63,572 nt of DNA from Carnobacterium divergens (GTDB lineage Bacteria; Bacillota; Bacilli; Lactobacillales; Carnobacteriaceae): assembly GCF_900258435.1 (NCBI RefSeq), contig NZ_LT992558.1, positions 443,698 through 507,269 of the forward strand. The letters are read 5' to 3'. The notes below the pieces were generated by a model. The model was given only the letters and a program-made list of their open reading frames with translations. It did not search any database and was not told the DNA's origin. Position numbers and translations under genes: made by a program. Of this stretch, positions 36,198 through 45,496 are shown in pieces; position 1 is the stretch's first letter, and every line of letters starts with the position of its first letter.

Positions 36198-39100
36198 GTG
36201 TTGGAAAATAAAAAAGTTGGCAAGCGTTATACGAAGCAATTTATGCTTCATTTAGTAATGGTAACGCTAATGGTATTTGGGGGAATGGCGCCGACCGTTT
36301 CAGCAATTGGAGAGGCACAGAGTTCGCTAAGTAGTGAAACGATAGAGCCAGTTGAAACAGAACTGAAAGCGGATACTAAATCGTCTGATGGTGTCGAATC
36401 AGATGTTAAGCAAGAGATTGTTCAAGAAGAACCTATTTCTAAAGAAGAGCTTGAACCCGTTGAGAAAATGGACGATCAAACTTCTGTAGAAAAGGAACAG
36501 CCAAAAGAGGTAGCGCTACAAAAGCAAAACTTGACGATTTTAGGAACAACTGATGTACATGGAAATTTATGGGACTGGTCTTATGAAGATTCAGCTCAAA
36601 AAAATGTAGGACTAGCAAAAGTCAGTACGTTCGTTCAAGAAACACGCAAACAAAATCCAAACACACTATTGATTGATAATGGTGACAATATTCAAGGAAC
36701 ACTCTTAACCGATGATCTTTACAATGTGAAACCAGAACTATTAACTCAAATACATCCCATGATTGCGGCAATGAATTACATGGATTATGACTCCATGACG
36801 TTAGGCAATCACGAATTTAATTTCGGGTTAGATTTAATTAAAAAAATCCAAAGTGAAGCTAACTTCCCACTATTATCAGCAAATACGTACAAAAAAGCAG
36901 ACGGGCAACATTTTGTAGATGCCTATCGCATTAAAGAAGTTAATGGTGTTAAAGTGGCGATTTTAGGCTTAACAATTCCACATATTCCAGTGTGGGATGG
37001 TGGGAAAGTCGATTCACTAGAATTTAAATCCTTAAGAGAAGAAGCTAAAAAACAAGTTAAGCTACTAAAAGAAAAAGAACAGGCGGATATTATTGTTGCA
37101 TCAATTCATGCAGGCTTAGATAATCGAGATCCAGAAGCAGCAGCTATTAACGTCATTGAAGAAGTACCAGAAATTGATGCCTATTTAGTAGGACATGATC
37201 ATAAAGACATTGCACGTAAAATTAAAGATAGTAATGGAACTGAAAAACCAGTTGGTGGCGCACAAGACACTGGAACTGGTGTAGTAAAAATTGATTTAGC
37301 CGTTTCAAAAACAGCAGAGACAGAAAAATGGAATGTAGAAAGCAGTTCTGTTGAAGTGGTCAAAACAGCTAAATATCCAGCAGATGAAAAATTAAAGACT
37401 TTAACAAACAGCTACCACGAAACAGTCAATCAATTTATTAAAGACCCGATTGCAACAGCAACAGCGGATTTCTTGCCACAAGAAGAAGTAAAAGGAATCC
37501 CGGAAGCACAAATAAAACCAACAGCAATGATTTCATTAATTAACAATGTACAAAAGCAAGTAACAGGAGCAGATATTTCAGCAGCCGCTCTTTTCAAAGC
37601 GTCTAGCTCGTTGCCAGCAGGCCCTGTTACTTTTGCAACGATTTTTGATATATATAAATATGCGAACACATTAGTCGGTGTGGAAATTACGGGTGCTCAA
37701 TTAAAAAACTATATGGAACGGCAAGCTGCTTACTACAATCAGTACCAAGCAGGGGACATTACAGTTAGCTTTAATGAAACTATTCGCGTGTACAACTACG
37801 ACATGTTTTCTGGAGTTAACTATAAAATTGACATTTCGAAACCAGTAAACTCAAGAATTACTGATTTGACCTATCAAGGAAAAGCAATTAACGATACGGA
37901 TTCATTTAAATTAGCTATCAATAATTACCGCTACGAAGGTCTCAAAAGTGACGGGATTATTACTGCTGAACCTTATTATTCATCCGATCCTTTAACCTTG
38001 AGAAGTGCGATTGTAGACTATGTGAAAACAAAAGGAACCATTGACCCAACTGAAGAATTAGAAAACAATTGGGAAATCATTGGGGCAGATTTGACTCATT
38101 ACCTGAGACCCTATATTGTTGAACAAGTTAACCTTGGTAATATCGAAGTTAAACAATCCGATACAGGTAGAACACCTAATATTGAATCTTTAAACGTCAA
38201 CAAACTAATTGCAGAAGGAAAAATTCCAGAAGAAATAATCAATCAAAAAACACCTTTTACAATTATGCACACAAATGACATGCATGGAAGAATGGATGCA
38301 GATCCTAAAAATAATACACTTGGAGTAGCTAAATTAAAAACTTACAAAGATCAACTTCAACCAACCCTAATGGTCGATGCAGGAGATGCGTTCCAAGGGT
38401 TGCCACTTTCAAATTATCGTCAAGGATTAGATATGGCAGCCGCAATGAATGCAGTAGGATATGATGCGATGACAGTCGGGAATCATGAATTTGATTTTGG
38501 TTACGACGTGGCTATGGCATACAAAAACGCGTTAAACTTCCCAATTGTATCAGCAAATGTGTACAAAGATGGAGCACGTTCATTTGAACCCTATACAATT
38601 GTTGAAAAAGCGGGACGTAAATACGCGATTATTGGGTTAACAACGCCTGAAACAGCAACAAAAACACATCCAGATAATGTTAAAGGCGTGACCTTTACGG
38701 ATCCAATTCCTGAAGCAAAAGAACTATTAACGGAACTTAAAGGAAAAGCGGATTTGTATGTATTTTTAAGTCACTTAGGAGTAGATGAAACGACGCCAAC
38801 CAAGTGGCGAAGCGATACTCTAGCTAAGTCTTTAAGCGAAGACCCAGCATTTAGCGATTTTGATATGGTCATTTTAGATGGTCATTCTCACACAGCCTTA
38901 AAAGAAGGTCTTCGATTTGGCAATGTGTTACTTGCGCAAACGGGTAATTATTTAAACAACGTTGGGATTGTAAAAGCAGACTTTGGGAAAAATCCAAGCG
39001 CATTAAATGCTTCTCTAACACCAGCAGCTAGTTTAGCTGAACTAGTACCAGATCCAACCGTACAAGCCATTGTAGAAACTGCTAAAACAAACTTTGCAGA

Positions 39101-40142
39101 AGGAACATCAGAAGTAGTGATTCCTTATAATCCATTTACACTTAATGGCGAGCGAGACAATGTTCGTACAAGAGAAACGAATTTAGGAAACTTAATTAGT
39201 GATGCTTTGTATGATTACGGTCAAACTGGTTTTGCTCACCCCTCAGATTTTGCAGTCATTAATGGCGGGGGGATTCGTGCAAGCCTATTGCAAGGCCCCG
39301 TGACAAAGGGAGATGTCATCGCAGTTCTCCCATTTGGGAATATTATTTCGCAAGTTGCAGCAACGGGAGATCAAGTATACCAACTGTTCGAGCACTCACT
39401 TCGTTCAATGCCACGAACAGATAAAGAAGGCAAGGTCATTTTAGATGACAATGGACTTCCAGCATTAGGAGCTAATGGAGGCTTCTTACAGGCATCAGAA
39501 TCGATTCGTGTCTATTACGATTCTACTAAAAAAGGCGCGGATCCAGAAGCTAAAACAGCAGGCGAACGCATTTTAAGAGTAGAATTGCTAAATAAACAAA
39601 CAGGCAAATACGAGCCATTAGACAAAAAGAAAACGTACTATGTGACAACAAATGACTTCCTAGCAGCAGGAGGCGATGGCTTTACAATGCTAGGTGGGGA
39701 ACGTGAAGAAGGCCCATCCATGGAATTGATTGTGATGGATTACCTGAAATCAGCCGGTACGCTTCGTGCCGTTTCAACTAAAGGAACGGTTGATTTATCG
39801 AAATACGCTACGGAATTTCCTGGTTCACGGATTGTTTCAATGACGGAAGAAGACTTCTTAAATGGAAACAAACCAAAACCAGAAGAACCTGGTGACAACG
39901 GGACTGGGACGGGTGATGGCTCAACCAATGCTGGAAATACTCATCCGGGAAACGAGCATCCAAGCAATAGACCAGCGGATCAACAAAATTGGAACGTTAC
40001 AAACCAAACTAATTCTACTAGTAAGGGAAAAAACTTTCCAGCAACTGGGGAAAAACCAACAAATTGGTTGCTAGGAGGCTTTGCGCTACTTGCTTTGTCA
40101 GGTACAGGATTGGCATTCAAGAGCCGTAAAAAAACTTCTTAA
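36198..40142 (+). CDS. Cell-wall-anchored tandem nucleotidase / cyclic phosphodiesterase (YfkN-like)
   Basis: 1314 residues. Signal peptide (about 1-38), an acidic linker, then two complete metallophosphoesterase-nucleotidase modules. Module 1 (about 105-650) has GTTDVHGN, DNGDNIQG and GNHEFNFG and resembles 2',3'-cyclic phosphodiesterase/3'-nucleotidase. Module 2 (about 685-1215) has HTNDMHGR, DAGDAFQG and GNHEFDFG, as in 5'-nucleotidases. The C-terminus has a Pro/Gly-rich linker, FPATG, a hydrophobic helix and RKK, so sortase anchors it. It should release nucleosides and phosphate outside the cell; the CNT nucleoside transporter is next door. Start is GTG 36198 or TTG 36201 after GGAGGG. 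Confidence 0.93.
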   Translation: MLENKKVGKRYTKQFMLHLVMVTLMVFGGMAPTVSAIGEAQSSLSSETIEPVETELKADTKSSDGVESDVKQEIVQEEPISKEELEPVEKMDDQTSVEKEQPKEVALQKQNLTILGTTDVHGNLWDWSYEDSAQKNVGLAKVSTFVQETRKQNPNTLLIDNGDNIQGTLLTDDLYNVKPELLTQIHPMIAAMNYMDYDSMTLGNHEFNFGLDLIKKIQSEANFPLLSANTYKKADGQHFVDAYRIKEVNGVKVAILGLTIPHIPVWDGGKVDSLEFKSLREEAKKQVKLLKEKEQADIIVASIHAGLDNRDPEAAAINVIEEVPEIDAYLVGHDHKDIARKIKDSNGTEKPVGGAQDTGTGVVKIDLAVSKTAETEKWNVESSSVEVVKTAKYPADEKLKTLTNSYHETVNQFIKDPIATATADFLPQEEVKGIPEAQIKPTAMISLINNVQKQVTGADISAAALFKASSSLPAGPVTFATIFDIYKYANTLVGVEITGAQLKNYMERQAAYYNQYQAGDITVSFNETIRVYNYDMFSGVNYKIDISKPVNSRITDLTYQGKAINDTDSFKLAINNYRYEGLKSDGIITAEPYYSSDPLTLRSAIVDYVKTKGTIDPTEELENNWEIIGADLTHYLRPYIVEQVNLGNIEVKQSDTGRTPNIESLNVNKLIAEGKIPEEIINQKTPFTIMHTNDMHGRMDADPKNNTLGVAKLKTYKDQLQPTLMVDAGDAFQGLPLSNYRQGLDMAAAMNAVGYDAMTVGNHEFDFGYDVAMAYKNALNFPIVSANVYKDGARSFEPYTIVEKAGRKYAIIGLTTPETATKTHPDNVKGVTFTDPIPEAKELLTELKGKADLYVFLSHLGVDETTPTKWRSDTLAKSLSEDPAFSDFDMVILDGHSHTALKEGLRFGNVLLAQTGNYLNNVGIVKADFGKNPSALNASLTPAASLAELVPDPTVQAIVETAKTNFAEGTSEVVIPYNPFTLNGERDNVRTRETNLGNLISDALYDYGQTGFAHPSDFAVINGGGIRASLLQGPVTKGDVIAVLPFGNIISQVAATGDQVYQLFEHSLRSMPRTDKEGKVILDDNGLPALGANGGFLQASESIRVYYDSTKKGADPEAKTAGERILRVELLNKQTGKYEPLDKKKTYYVTTNDFLAAGGDGFTMLGGEREEGPSMELIVMDYLKSAGTLRAVSTKGTVDLSKYATEFPGSRIVSMTEEDFLNGNKPKPEEPGDNGTGTGDGSTNAGNTHPGNEHPSNRPADQQNWNVTNQTNSTSKGKNFPATGEKPTNWLLGGFALLALSGTGLAFKSRKKTS

Positions 40143-40156
40143 TTTTGAGGCGATAC

Positions 40157-40195
40157 AAAAAGAGTCCGACCAACGAATTTGGTCGGACTCTTTTT
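40157..40195 (+). terminator. Terminator of the nucleotidase gene
   Basis: Perfect 16-bp stem AAAAAGAGTCCGACCA / TGGTCGGACTCTTTTT. Confidence 0.9.
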
Positions 40196-40255
40196 ATTCT
40201 TTTAGAAACCATTCATAAAAATCATTTTAAATCACCTGTTTTTTTAAATCTATGC

Positions 40256-40366
40256 TATAATATGATTTGCATGGGGAATTTATTTTTATAATGAAAAAAC
40301 GTGAACCGATTTGGTTTTCAACTTCATAAAAATAGCCTATTAGCCAAATGTAGGGCTATTTTTTTT
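40256..40366 (+). promoter_or_regulatory. Promoter and attenuator-like leader before the nucleoside transporter
   Basis: TATAAT (40256-40261) starts a predicted leader of about 100 nt that ends in an intrinsic terminator: AAAAATAGCC pairs with GGGCTATTTTTTTT (ending at 40366). Inside is a smaller hairpin with GAACC / GGTTTTC. A terminated leader upstream of a transporter suggests transcription attenuation or a riboswitch; the sequence does not match the purine riboswitch consensus that I know. A 12-codon ORF in it has no ribosome site. Confidence 0.5.
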
Positions 40367-40408
40367 GAAAAAAAGTTTTAGATTTAGCCAATTCTTCTAG
40401 CAAAATTC

Positions 40409-40428
40409 GATAGAATCCAAATTCTATC
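40409..40428 (+). promoter_or_regulatory. Perfect inverted repeat just before the nucleoside transporter
   Basis: GATAGAAT-CCAA-ATTCTATC is a perfect 8-bp inverted repeat with a 4-base loop, 3 bases before AAAGGTGGGG. It could be a repressor operator or a hairpin that influences ribosome access. Confidence 0.5.
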
Positions 40429-40449
40429 AAGTAAAGGTGGGGAAGTTTG

Positions 40450-41631
40450 ATGAAATATTTAATTGGAATTATTGGAATTTTTCTAATTTTAGGGACCGCT
40501 TGGTTATGCAGTAGAGATCGAAAAAAAATCAAATTTCGACCAATCTTTACGATGCTGGTATTGCAATTTGTACTTGGTTACATTTTATTAAATACGGGAG
40601 TAGGAAATTACTTAGTTTCTGGAATCGCAGAAGGATTTGGCAAATTACTTATGTATGCGTCAGAAGGTGTAACTTTTGTTTTCGGTGACGTTATCAATCC
40701 AAAAGGAAGTTCATTTTTCTTAGCGGTATTGATGCCTATTGTATTTATTTCAGCTTTGATTGGTATTTTACAGTATATCAAAGTATTACCTTTTATTATT
40801 AAATACATTGGTTTAGGCCTAAGTAAAATTAATGGGATGGGTAAATTAGAGTCGTATAACGCAGTCGCTTCTGTTATTCTAGGTCAATCAGAAGTCTTTA
40901 TTTCAGTCAAAAAGCAACTGGATTTATTATCTGAAAAACGTCTATATACGCTATGTGCTTCAGCCATGTCTACGGTTTCAATGTCGATTGTTGGTTCGTA
41001 TATGATGTTGCTAAAACCAGAATATGTTGTTACAGCATTAGTTTTGAATTTATTTGGCGGTTTTATCATTGTGTCATTATTAAATCCATATGAAGTTTCT
41101 GAAGAAGAGGATATGTTGGAAGTTCAAAATGAAGAAAAACAAACCTTCTTTGAAATGTTAGGCGAATATATTATGGATGGCTTTAGAGTAGCGATTACAG
41201 TTGGAGCGATGTTGATTGGGTTTGTAGCCTTAATCGCAATGATTAACGCTATTTTTGAAGGTATTTTTGGAATTTCTTTCCAAAATGTATTAGGATATGC
41301 CTTTTCACCATTAGCCTTTTTAGTGGGGATACCTTGGAGCGAAGCCATTGATGCAGGAAGCATTATGGCAACTAAATTGGTTTCCAATGAATTTGTGGCA
41401 ATGACCAACCTAAAAATGGGAAATCTTCAATTTTCAGACCGTTCAATGGCCATTCTTTCTATCTTTTTAGTTTCGTTTGCTAATTTTTCATCAATTGGAA
41501 TCATTTCAGGCGCAATTAAGAGCTTAAATGAACGTCAAGGAAATGTAGCGGCAAAATTAGGGCTAAAATTATTATTTGGAGCAACCTTAGTTAGCTTCTT
41601 ATCAGCTGCTGTTGCCGGTTTGTTATTTTAA
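40450..41631 (+). CDS. nupC: Concentrative nucleoside transporter (NupC/CNT family)
   Basis: 393 residues with many transmembrane helices. CNT signatures are present: FVFGDVINP, GQSEVFISVK, PWSEAIDAGS and FANFSSIGI. It imports nucleosides with protons or sodium. The ATG at 40450 follows GGTGGGG; the preceding in-frame TTG is less likely. Placed after the surface nucleotidase, with which it makes a plausible salvage pair, although a terminator separates them. Confidence 0.93.
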   Translation: MKYLIGIIGIFLILGTAWLCSRDRKKIKFRPIFTMLVLQFVLGYILLNTGVGNYLVSGIAEGFGKLLMYASEGVTFVFGDVINPKGSSFFLAVLMPIVFISALIGILQYIKVLPFIIKYIGLGLSKINGMGKLESYNAVASVILGQSEVFISVKKQLDLLSEKRLYTLCASAMSTVSMSIVGSYMMLLKPEYVVTALVLNLFGGFIIVSLLNPYEVSEEEDMLEVQNEEKQTFFEMLGEYIMDGFRVAITVGAMLIGFVALIAMINAIFEGIFGISFQNVLGYAFSPLAFLVGIPWSEAIDAGSIMATKLVSNEFVAMTNLKMGNLQFSDRSMAILSIFLVSFANFSSIGIISGAIKSLNERQGNVAAKLGLKLLFGATLVSFLSAAVAGLLF

Positions 41632-41653
41632 GCTGAAAGATAAGCATGCAAAT

Positions 41654-41703
41654 AAAAAGTCAGTAATCTCAATGGCATTTTGCCTCAGATTACTGACTTT
41701 TTC
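41654..41703. terminator. Bidirectional terminator between nupC and the HxlR gene
   Basis: Perfect stem AAAAAGTCAGTAATCT / AGATTACTGACTTTTT, T-runs on both strands. Confidence 0.88.
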
Positions 41704-42041
41704 TATTCTTCATTACATAATAAACGCTGGATTTTATCATGAGAAATATGTTCCAATCCCCAATTACAAATAACATCCAATACAGGAATCATACTTTTTC
41801 CGCTTTCTGTCAGAGAGTATTCAACATGAGGAGGAACTTCCTTAAAGATTTTTCGTTGAATAAGTTGGTCTTGTTCTAATTCTCGTAGTTGATTGGTTAA
41901 CGTTTTATGTGAGATTTGTTCGATGTATTTTTGAAGTTCATTGAAACGAACGGTCTTGCTTTCGTAAAGTTCATATAGAATCATAATTTTCCACTTGCCT
42001 TGAATTAATTTCATGGTGGCATCAAATTCATTTAAATACAT
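41703..42041 (-). CDS. HxlR-family transcriptional regulator
   Basis: 112 residues, typical HxlR winged helix: IQGKWKIMILYELYESKTVRFNELQKYI when aligned in parts, with ISHKTLTNQLREL as recognition region and PPHVEYSLTESG as the wing. HxlR proteins often sense reactive aldehydes, quinones or disulfide stress through cysteines; here Cys occurs near positions 92 and 109 but not in the N-terminal YodB position. It is divergent from an SDR gene and likely represses it. Confidence 0.88.
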   Translation of the reverse strand: MYLNEFDATMKLIQGKWKIMILYELYESKTVRFNELQKYIEQISHKTLTNQLRELEQDQLIQRKIFKEVPPHVEYSLTESGKSMIPVLDVICNWGLEHISHDKIQRLLCNEE

Positions 42042-42058
42042 TTTTTTCGCTCCTTTAG

Positions 42059-42130
42059 ACTAGTACATCGTTACTAAAAGGTTCCTTAGTGAAAAACAAG
42101 TGCGTACTAGTAATCTTCTAACAGTATAAT
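42059..42130. promoter_or_regulatory. Divergent control region of the HxlR/SDR pair
   Basis: ACTAGTAC (42059-42066) and GTACTAGT (42104-42111) are perfect inverted copies; between them TTACTAA and TTAGTGA form a second pair. TATAAT (42125-42130) serves the SDR gene and the GTACTAGT copy covers its -35 region, as expected for a repressor operator. Confidence 0.6.
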
Positions 42131-42168
42131 ATACTAAGAAGATAAATACACGAAAAGAGGACAACGAG

Positions 42169-42891
42169 ATGAAAAAATTAATTGTGATTACAGGCGCCAG
42201 TAGTGGTTTTGGAAAAGAAATGGCCTATCTATTTAGTAAAGCGGGGCATCCACTGTTATTAATTGGGCGTCGTGTAGACTTAATGGAACAATTTAATTTG
42301 CCACACACACTAGTTCGAAAAGTAGATGTGAGAGATGCTAGTGAATTTGAAAAAGCTGTTCGTGAAGCAGAACAAAAATACGGGAAAGTTGATTTATTAA
42401 TTAACAATGCAGGCATGATGTTGCTTGGAAATGTATGGGAACAAGACAGTGATGAGTGGCAAATGATGTTGGATATTAACATCAAAGGAGTCTTAAATGG
42501 AAGTAAAATTGTACTAAACGATATGATGGAAAGAAATGCTGGTTCAATTATAAATATTTCGTCCATTGCAGGACGTAAAACCTTTGGCAACCATGCAGTT
42601 TACAGTGCGTCGAAGTTTGGTGTTCATGCCTTAACAGAAACTATTCGAGAAGAAGTAGCCAGCACTAACGTTCGAGTAATGCTAGTTGCGCCAGGGGCTG
42701 CTGAGACGGAACTGTTGGGTCATACTACTAGCGATAGTATCAAAGAAGGCTATCAAGAATGGAAAGCAACGATGGGAGGAACGTCAATGAATCCTAAATA
42801 TGTTGCTGAATCTGTTAAATTTATGTATGAGTTGCCACAAGAAGTCATCATTCGGGAGCTGCTAATTGCGGCCACAAAACAAGATGCTTAA
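42169..42891 (+). CDS. Short-chain dehydrogenase (YdfG/classical SDR)
   Basis: 240 residues with TGASSGFG (about 8-15), NNAG, catalytic Ser in ISSIAGRK and YSASK. GRR after the second strand suggests NADP preference. It belongs with NADP-dependent serine/3-hydroxy acid-type SDRs; true substrate unknown. Divergently arranged with the HxlR gene, so it is probably induced by the stress that HxlR senses. AGAGGA upstream of ATG. Confidence 0.88.
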   Translation: MKKLIVITGASSGFGKEMAYLFSKAGHPLLLIGRRVDLMEQFNLPHTLVRKVDVRDASEFEKAVREAEQKYGKVDLLINNAGMMLLGNVWEQDSDEWQMMLDINIKGVLNGSKIVLNDMMERNAGSIINISSIAGRKTFGNHAVYSASKFGVHALTETIREEVASTNVRVMLVAPGAAETELLGHTTSDSIKEGYQEWKATMGGTSMNPKYVAESVKFMYELPQEVIIRELLIAATKQDA

Positions 42892-42940
42892 TCTGATTTA
42901 AATTGTTGAATAATGTTTCGCTTCTAAGTGTTATCTTTGC

Positions 42941-42946
42941 TATAAT
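42941..42946 (+). promoter_or_regulatory. -10 box of the dUTPase-like gene
   Basis: Perfect TATAAT 70 bases before the start codon; no convincing -35. Confidence 0.45.
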
Positions 42947-43015
42947 AAACGAGATTGCGTATCTTTTAATAACGTAAAATAGGATGGATAGGATCATTAA
43001 AAAGGAGCCATTAGA

Positions 43016-43552
43016 ATGACAAGAAAAAGAGGATTTGAAGTAGTTAGTAAGTATCAAGAGCAAGGAATCAACCTGCCAACAAGAGCTACCAAACAGGCAG
43101 CTGGCTATGATTTTGAAGCATCGGAAGACATTGTAATTCCTACTTTTTGGAAAACATTAGTAAAAAATGTGATTTGGGAAGTAACGAACGCATTTAAAGA
43201 TACAGAGATTACGATGGAAGATCAAAAATTTTTAAAACCTGTGTTAGTACCAACTGGTATTAAAGCGTATATGGGGGCCGACGAATATTTACAGTTAGCT
43301 AATCGTTCTGGCAATCCTTTGAAAAACTTCTTAATTTTAGCCAATGGTGTTGGTGTAATTGATGCAGATTATTATGGAAATGATGCCAATGAAGGTCATA
43401 TTATGTTTCAATTTATTAATTTTGGATTAACAGACAAAGTTATTAAAAAAGGCGAACGAGTAGGTCAAGGAATCTTTTTGCCCTTTTTAAAAGTAGACAA
43501 TGATACATCTGAAACAGAACGAACAGGTGGATTTGGTTCTTCAGGTAACTAG
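43016..43552 (+). CDS. dUTP diphosphatase-like protein
   Basis: 178 residues, trimeric dUTPase fold. The five motifs can be traced: AAGYDFEAS (1), LANRSGN (2, usually with RSS or RSG), GVGVIDADYYGN (3, with the catalytic Asp), GERVGQGIF (4) and ERTGGFGSSG (5). It is longer than the usual ~145 residues because of an insert of about 35 residues (TFWKTLVKNVIWEVTNAFKD region) between motifs 1 and 2. Expected reaction: dUTP to dUMP and pyrophosphate. AAAGGAG precedes ATG. Confidence 0.88.
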   Translation: MTRKRGFEVVSKYQEQGINLPTRATKQAAGYDFEASEDIVIPTFWKTLVKNVIWEVTNAFKDTEITMEDQKFLKPVLVPTGIKAYMGADEYLQLANRSGNPLKNFLILANGVGVIDADYYGNDANEGHIMFQFINFGLTDKVIKKGERVGQGIFLPFLKVDNDTSETERTGGFGSSGN

Positions 43553-43554
43553 CA

Positions 43555-43587
43555 AAAAACATCCCATATATTTAATGGGATGTTTTT
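43555..43587. terminator. Bidirectional terminator between the dUTPase and Mga-like genes
   Basis: Perfect stem AAAAAACATCCCAT / ATGGGATGTTTTTT followed by T on both strands. Confidence 0.88.
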
Positions 43588-45069
43588 TTATTTCTTATTT
43601 TTTGCATAGTGTAATTCAGAAAGAATTGCTATGACTAATTTTAAATCTTTTTTGGTAGGGATGGGGTTCCAATGGAAAACAGGAATCTCTTTGCTAAAAA
43701 TTTTAGGAATTGAAACGTCGGTTACAATCAAATCAATGTCCTCAGTATGTTCACTAAACTTGAGTGGAAAGGGATTTAAGTCTTGTAGTTGTGCTTGCAA
43801 AGAGTCTCGTTCAATAACGTTTAAGCCTGAGGCTAGGTAAATCGAAACAGGCTGCTCTTTTCGTTTAAGCAAATCCATCACTAAAATTAAATACTGAGGA
43901 ATCAATTGATTGTTGCGTTTAAAAATAAGTGGGAAGTAAGGTTCTTCTTTTTCTAGTTTCAAACAGAATTTTTTTATTTTGGCATAGTTGTCTGGGGAAC
44001 GTTTGAAAGTATTCGAACCATTATCCAAGATTCCATACACATTACTTGGGCCGATTAAATAGAGTGCGCGACTGTGTAAAGAGAGTAGATTTGTATACAG
44101 ATAGAAATACTCATTAGGCGTTAGTGAAATGTCAAAAAAAGAGCAAAAGCGTTTTATCCATAGTTGACTAGCAGTCACAGGTAAAAACTCGTGGTTGGTA
44201 TCAATATCAACAACAGAATAAAACTCATGATGAGAAAAAGCGCTAGTTGTCGCTAGTGAAAAATATAAGAATTGTAGCTCGGATGTTGTCAACAACTCAG
44301 CCGGTAAGCTTAACGTTTCAGCTAGAGTTAGGGCAAACTGTTGAAATTGATCATAAGAAATAGTGTGATTTTTAAAATGCTGATAGTCTTCTTCATAATC
44401 AATCACGTAACCTTGATTAATTCGAATAAGTGAGACCGCAACCCAGACAATCATTTTATTGATATCAGGAATCGGAAGATTTTTAAAATCTTTAGTAATT
44501 TCGTGAAGACTTACTTGTAGTGCGTGCAAATCAATTTCAGGAAATGGCCATTGTGTCGAACTGTAGGATTCCCAGAAAAAAGTATAATAAAAATAGCGGA
44601 TTTGATGTTCTTTCCCAACAATCATTTGATTTTTAGCAAGATCGAGGCTTAACTCGTATTGCTTCATCAAACGTTTTAAACTATCCAAGGAACGTTTCGT
44701 CGTTGAAACACTTTGATAGTGCTTCGCGGAAAACTGGGAAATATTCGTGAAATCTTGGTTGAAAATATCCAAACAAGCATTAAAATTGATTGACTGTTCC
44801 AAATAATTCACATAGAGAAATTGAGGATCAAAAGAATTTGCGAGTTCAAAAATAATGTTACGTTCATTTTGAAAGTTTAAATGAATATCCTGTTCTAACT
44901 GAAATTGAATAATATCTTGTTGAAAAGCTTGTAGCAATCTAAGCGTTGTTCGTTTATCTAGATTAAATTTTTTAGACACTGATGAAATAGTTTGAATTTC
45001 TTCAGATTCCTTTAAAAGATAGAATAATTTTAATTTATTTAATGCATCTTTATTTAGTAACCGTATCAA
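43588..45069 (-). CDS. Mga-family transcriptional regulator (paralogue 2)
   Basis: 493 residues starting from TTG, with AGGAGG 7 bases upstream. N-terminal HTH (about 25-60, VSKKFNLDKRTTLRLLQAF), a second HTH/Mga region with VSTTKRSLDSLKRLMKQ, the marker RYFYYTFFWESYSSTQWPF and a C-terminal EIIB-like part with DIDLIVTDVSIPK. Divergent from paralogue 3, with which it shares the RxFxYxFxW....WPF segment. Possibly a pair that responds to a PTS sugar; targets unknown. Confidence 0.75.
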   Translation of the reverse strand: MIRLLNKDALNKLKLFYLLKESEEIQTISSVSKKFNLDKRTTLRLLQAFQQDIIQFQLEQDIHLNFQNERNIIFELANSFDPQFLYVNYLEQSINFNACLDIFNQDFTNISQFSAKHYQSVSTTKRSLDSLKRLMKQYELSLDLAKNQMIVGKEHQIRYFYYTFFWESYSSTQWPFPEIDLHALQVSLHEITKDFKNLPIPDINKMIVWVAVSLIRINQGYVIDYEEDYQHFKNHTISYDQFQQFALTLAETLSLPAELLTTSELQFLYFSLATTSAFSHHEFYSVVDIDTNHEFLPVTASQLWIKRFCSFFDISLTPNEYFYLYTNLLSLHSRALYLIGPSNVYGILDNGSNTFKRSPDNYAKIKKFCLKLEKEEPYFPLIFKRNNQLIPQYLILVMDLLKRKEQPVSIYLASGLNVIERDSLQAQLQDLNPFPLKFSEHTEDIDLIVTDVSIPKIFSKEIPVFHWNPIPTKKDLKLVIAILSELHYAKNKK

Positions 45070-45496
45070 AGTGTAACCTCCTAGAAAATGAAAGATGAAT
45101 AAGAGTCTAACTAGCTCAAATTATGTCGGAATATACACAAAGTGAATAAAATTCGGTTTTTATTCACTTTTCCTGTTTTTATAATACGATTTTATGCATA
45201 ACTTCATCTTTTTTTTTATTAAATCCAGATGAATGTAAGCGTTTTATGTCAATATATATAATATTAATTAAGGTATAAACTGATAATTGCTATAAGAAAA
45301 AGCATAAAATGAATCTTCCTAATGAATCTCTTATCGGATATAATGAAAATATAGCGATACAAAAGCTATGTAATCACGGATAGAATGATTAAATGTCAAT
45401 AAATAATAGCTTTATTTTAACAGAAATTAGTTAAAACCTAAATAGATAAACATTGGAAATTGTCTAGATAAAAATAAATAGAAAAGGATTGGTAGA
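45070..45496. other. Divergent intergenic region between two Mga-like genes
   Basis: No gene seen in 427 very AT-rich bases. The main feature is a perfect 13-bp inverted repeat, AAAGTGAATAAAA (45139-45151) and TTTTATTCACTTT (45158-45170), with a 6-base spacer. It lies about 70 bases upstream of paralogue 2, where it could be a leader hairpin or an operator. Confidence 0.5.

Noticed and set aside
40256-40366. Purine riboswitch before nupC
   Set aside because: The conserved three-way-junction bases of the purine riboswitch are absent.
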